A stretch of DNA of 64,000 nucleotides from Epinephelus fuscoguttatus (taxonomy: Eukaryota > Chordata > Actinopteri > Perciformes > Serranidae), in NCBI RefSeq assembly GCF_011397635.1, contig NC_064761.1, forward strand, positions 26,267,643 to 26,331,642, given 5' to 3'. The position numbers were made by a program, and so were the translations under genes. The notes under the pieces were generated by a model that saw nothing but the letters and a program-made list of their open reading frames with translations, was not told the origin of the DNA and did not search any database. The stretch's first letter is position 1; every line of letters begins with the position of its first letter. Shown piece by piece: positions 63,106-64,000 of the stretch.

Positions 63106-63840
63106 GGGAGACTGGGGTAAGTTGAGCCAAAGGGTAAGTTGAGCCACCCCTTGTTGCTAGGAAATCGTAAATTAAATTGAGCATGTGACCAAATATTTAG
63201 GAGGAAGGCATCATTTTATGGAGTCTGTGAAGGTAAGAACCACATGGGTTAAGTGGTTAGAGATTTATGTCCAAAAAAGCATTTTTCACTCACGAAAGTG
63301 AATTTAGTCTGTCATAAGTTTCATGGGGATTGTGTTTAGACCAAAATAGATCATTTTTAATTTGTTTTATACATCAATTGTGGTATCTATTAACTACAAA
63401 ATGAGGTAGTACAGCTGCCATGAAAGTGCACCATTTTAGCTGTGGGGGCTAATAAAATCAATATGGTAGCTATGGGGTAAGTTGAGCAATTTGAACAGGG
63501 GTAAGTTGAGCTCTAAGTTTCTGAGAAGAGGCAAAGCTGGATATGGTAAACCAAGCTTTACTTTCAAGGAGAAAGATGAGGGATTCTTCCCAAGAAGGGA
63601 TGTAATCGCAAAACTCCCCAAACCTCAGAGTCCCAGCAGTTTGTATTCCCCTGCAACCTGGACAGGTGGGATATTGAGTAAAGGGGCAGGCGGGATATGG
63701 ATAGAAGGGGGGGGGGGGGGGGGAGAGCAAGATGGAGGGAGGAGTTTAGAGAGGATGAAGGAGGCCCTCCTGTCAGCAAGGACACCAAACTAGGATTCAC
63801 ATTTATGGATTTAGTTTAGTGTTTTCTTTCCAAAAGCACA
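63106..63840. repeat. GGGTAAGTTGAGC repeat, possible DNA transposon end
   Basis: GGGGTAAGTTGAGCCA at 63113 and variants GGGTAAGTTGAGCC (63134) and GGGTAAGTTGAGC (63476, 63499) recur within 400 bp. The string is known as a common animal repeat, probably a transposon terminus, but I cannot name the superfamily. A ~19-bp G-run follows near 63704-63723. The open frame at 63482-63793 is not supported as a gene. Confidence 0.45.
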
Positions 63841-64000
63841 GCTGTTAAGGTTCTCTTGCTAAGCGTACTTTAAGGCATTCTCAGGCCTATGTTAAAATGT
63901 TTTAAAATTGCTATATGCAGTAATTTAAAAAAAGATTTGTACCTGTTGAATTGTGTATTATAAATAAAAATACACATGGATTTGAAGAAGCGTCTTATTT
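63841..64000. other. Right edge, AT-rich, nothing recognised
   Basis: AT-rich sequence with no supported feature before the window ends. Confidence 0.5.

Noticed and set aside
63482-63793. Open frame of 103 codons across a poly-G run
   Set aside because: Gly run comes from the G tract; lies in repeat sequence.

Overview
The window is teleost (ray-finned fish) nuclear DNA, most likely from a spiny-rayed (percomorph) fish. It has GT-AG introns, vertebrate-type genes, many fish-typical transposon remnants and long (TG)n, (TAGA)n and (TA)n microsatellites. There is no sign of bacterial or organellar sequence. All exon joins below were worked out by hand from splice sites, reading frame and known family sequence.

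Layout: (1) 1-8.8 kb: the last five coding exons and 3' UTR of a ceramide synthase (cers4 type), plus strand; its 5' part lies off the left edge. (2) 10.5-12.5 kb: a complete three-exon BTB-BACK-kelch gene on the minus strand, which I cannot assign to a named KLHL. (3) 12.8-16.3 kb: lsm7, plus strand, divergent from the kelch gene across a 351-bp promoter interval. (4) 20.6-33.5 kb: tmprss9, a type II membrane serine protease of 15 coding exons and 799 aa. (5) 37.3-34.1 kb: timm13, minus strand, convergent with tmprss9. (6) 42.4-56.1 kb: an ENC1-family BTB-kelch gene (best fit enc3), with a 5' UTR exon, two coding exons and a probable distant 3' UTR exon. (7) 56.1-64 kb: no recognisable gene; nested transposons, possible conserved non-coding tracts and a ~40-bp minisatellite.

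lsm7, tmprss9 and timm13 lie close together on human 19p13.3, and CERS4 is also on 19p, so this is a conserved vertebrate block. The genes do not form one pathway. They cover ER sphingolipid synthesis (cers4), U6 snRNP and mRNA decay (lsm7), mitochondrial import (timm13), pericellular proteolysis (tmprss9) and two probable CUL3 substrate adaptors (the kelch genes).

The most unusual element is in the intron between tmprss9 coding exons 13 and 14. It is a 2.0-kb element with ~72-bp terminal inverted repeats and a perfect 10-bp target duplication. On its minus strand it carries a splice acceptor, a 107-codon open exon, a stop and a polyadenylation signal. This looks like a Mutator-type element carrying a gene or gene fragment that I cannot identify. 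Other points of note are a 90-bp enc3 intron that is open in frame, an enc3 3' UTR intron placed 37 nt after the stop, a tmprss9 with an LDLa module before each of two intact protease domains, and several nested or inverted transposon arrangements with readable target duplications.
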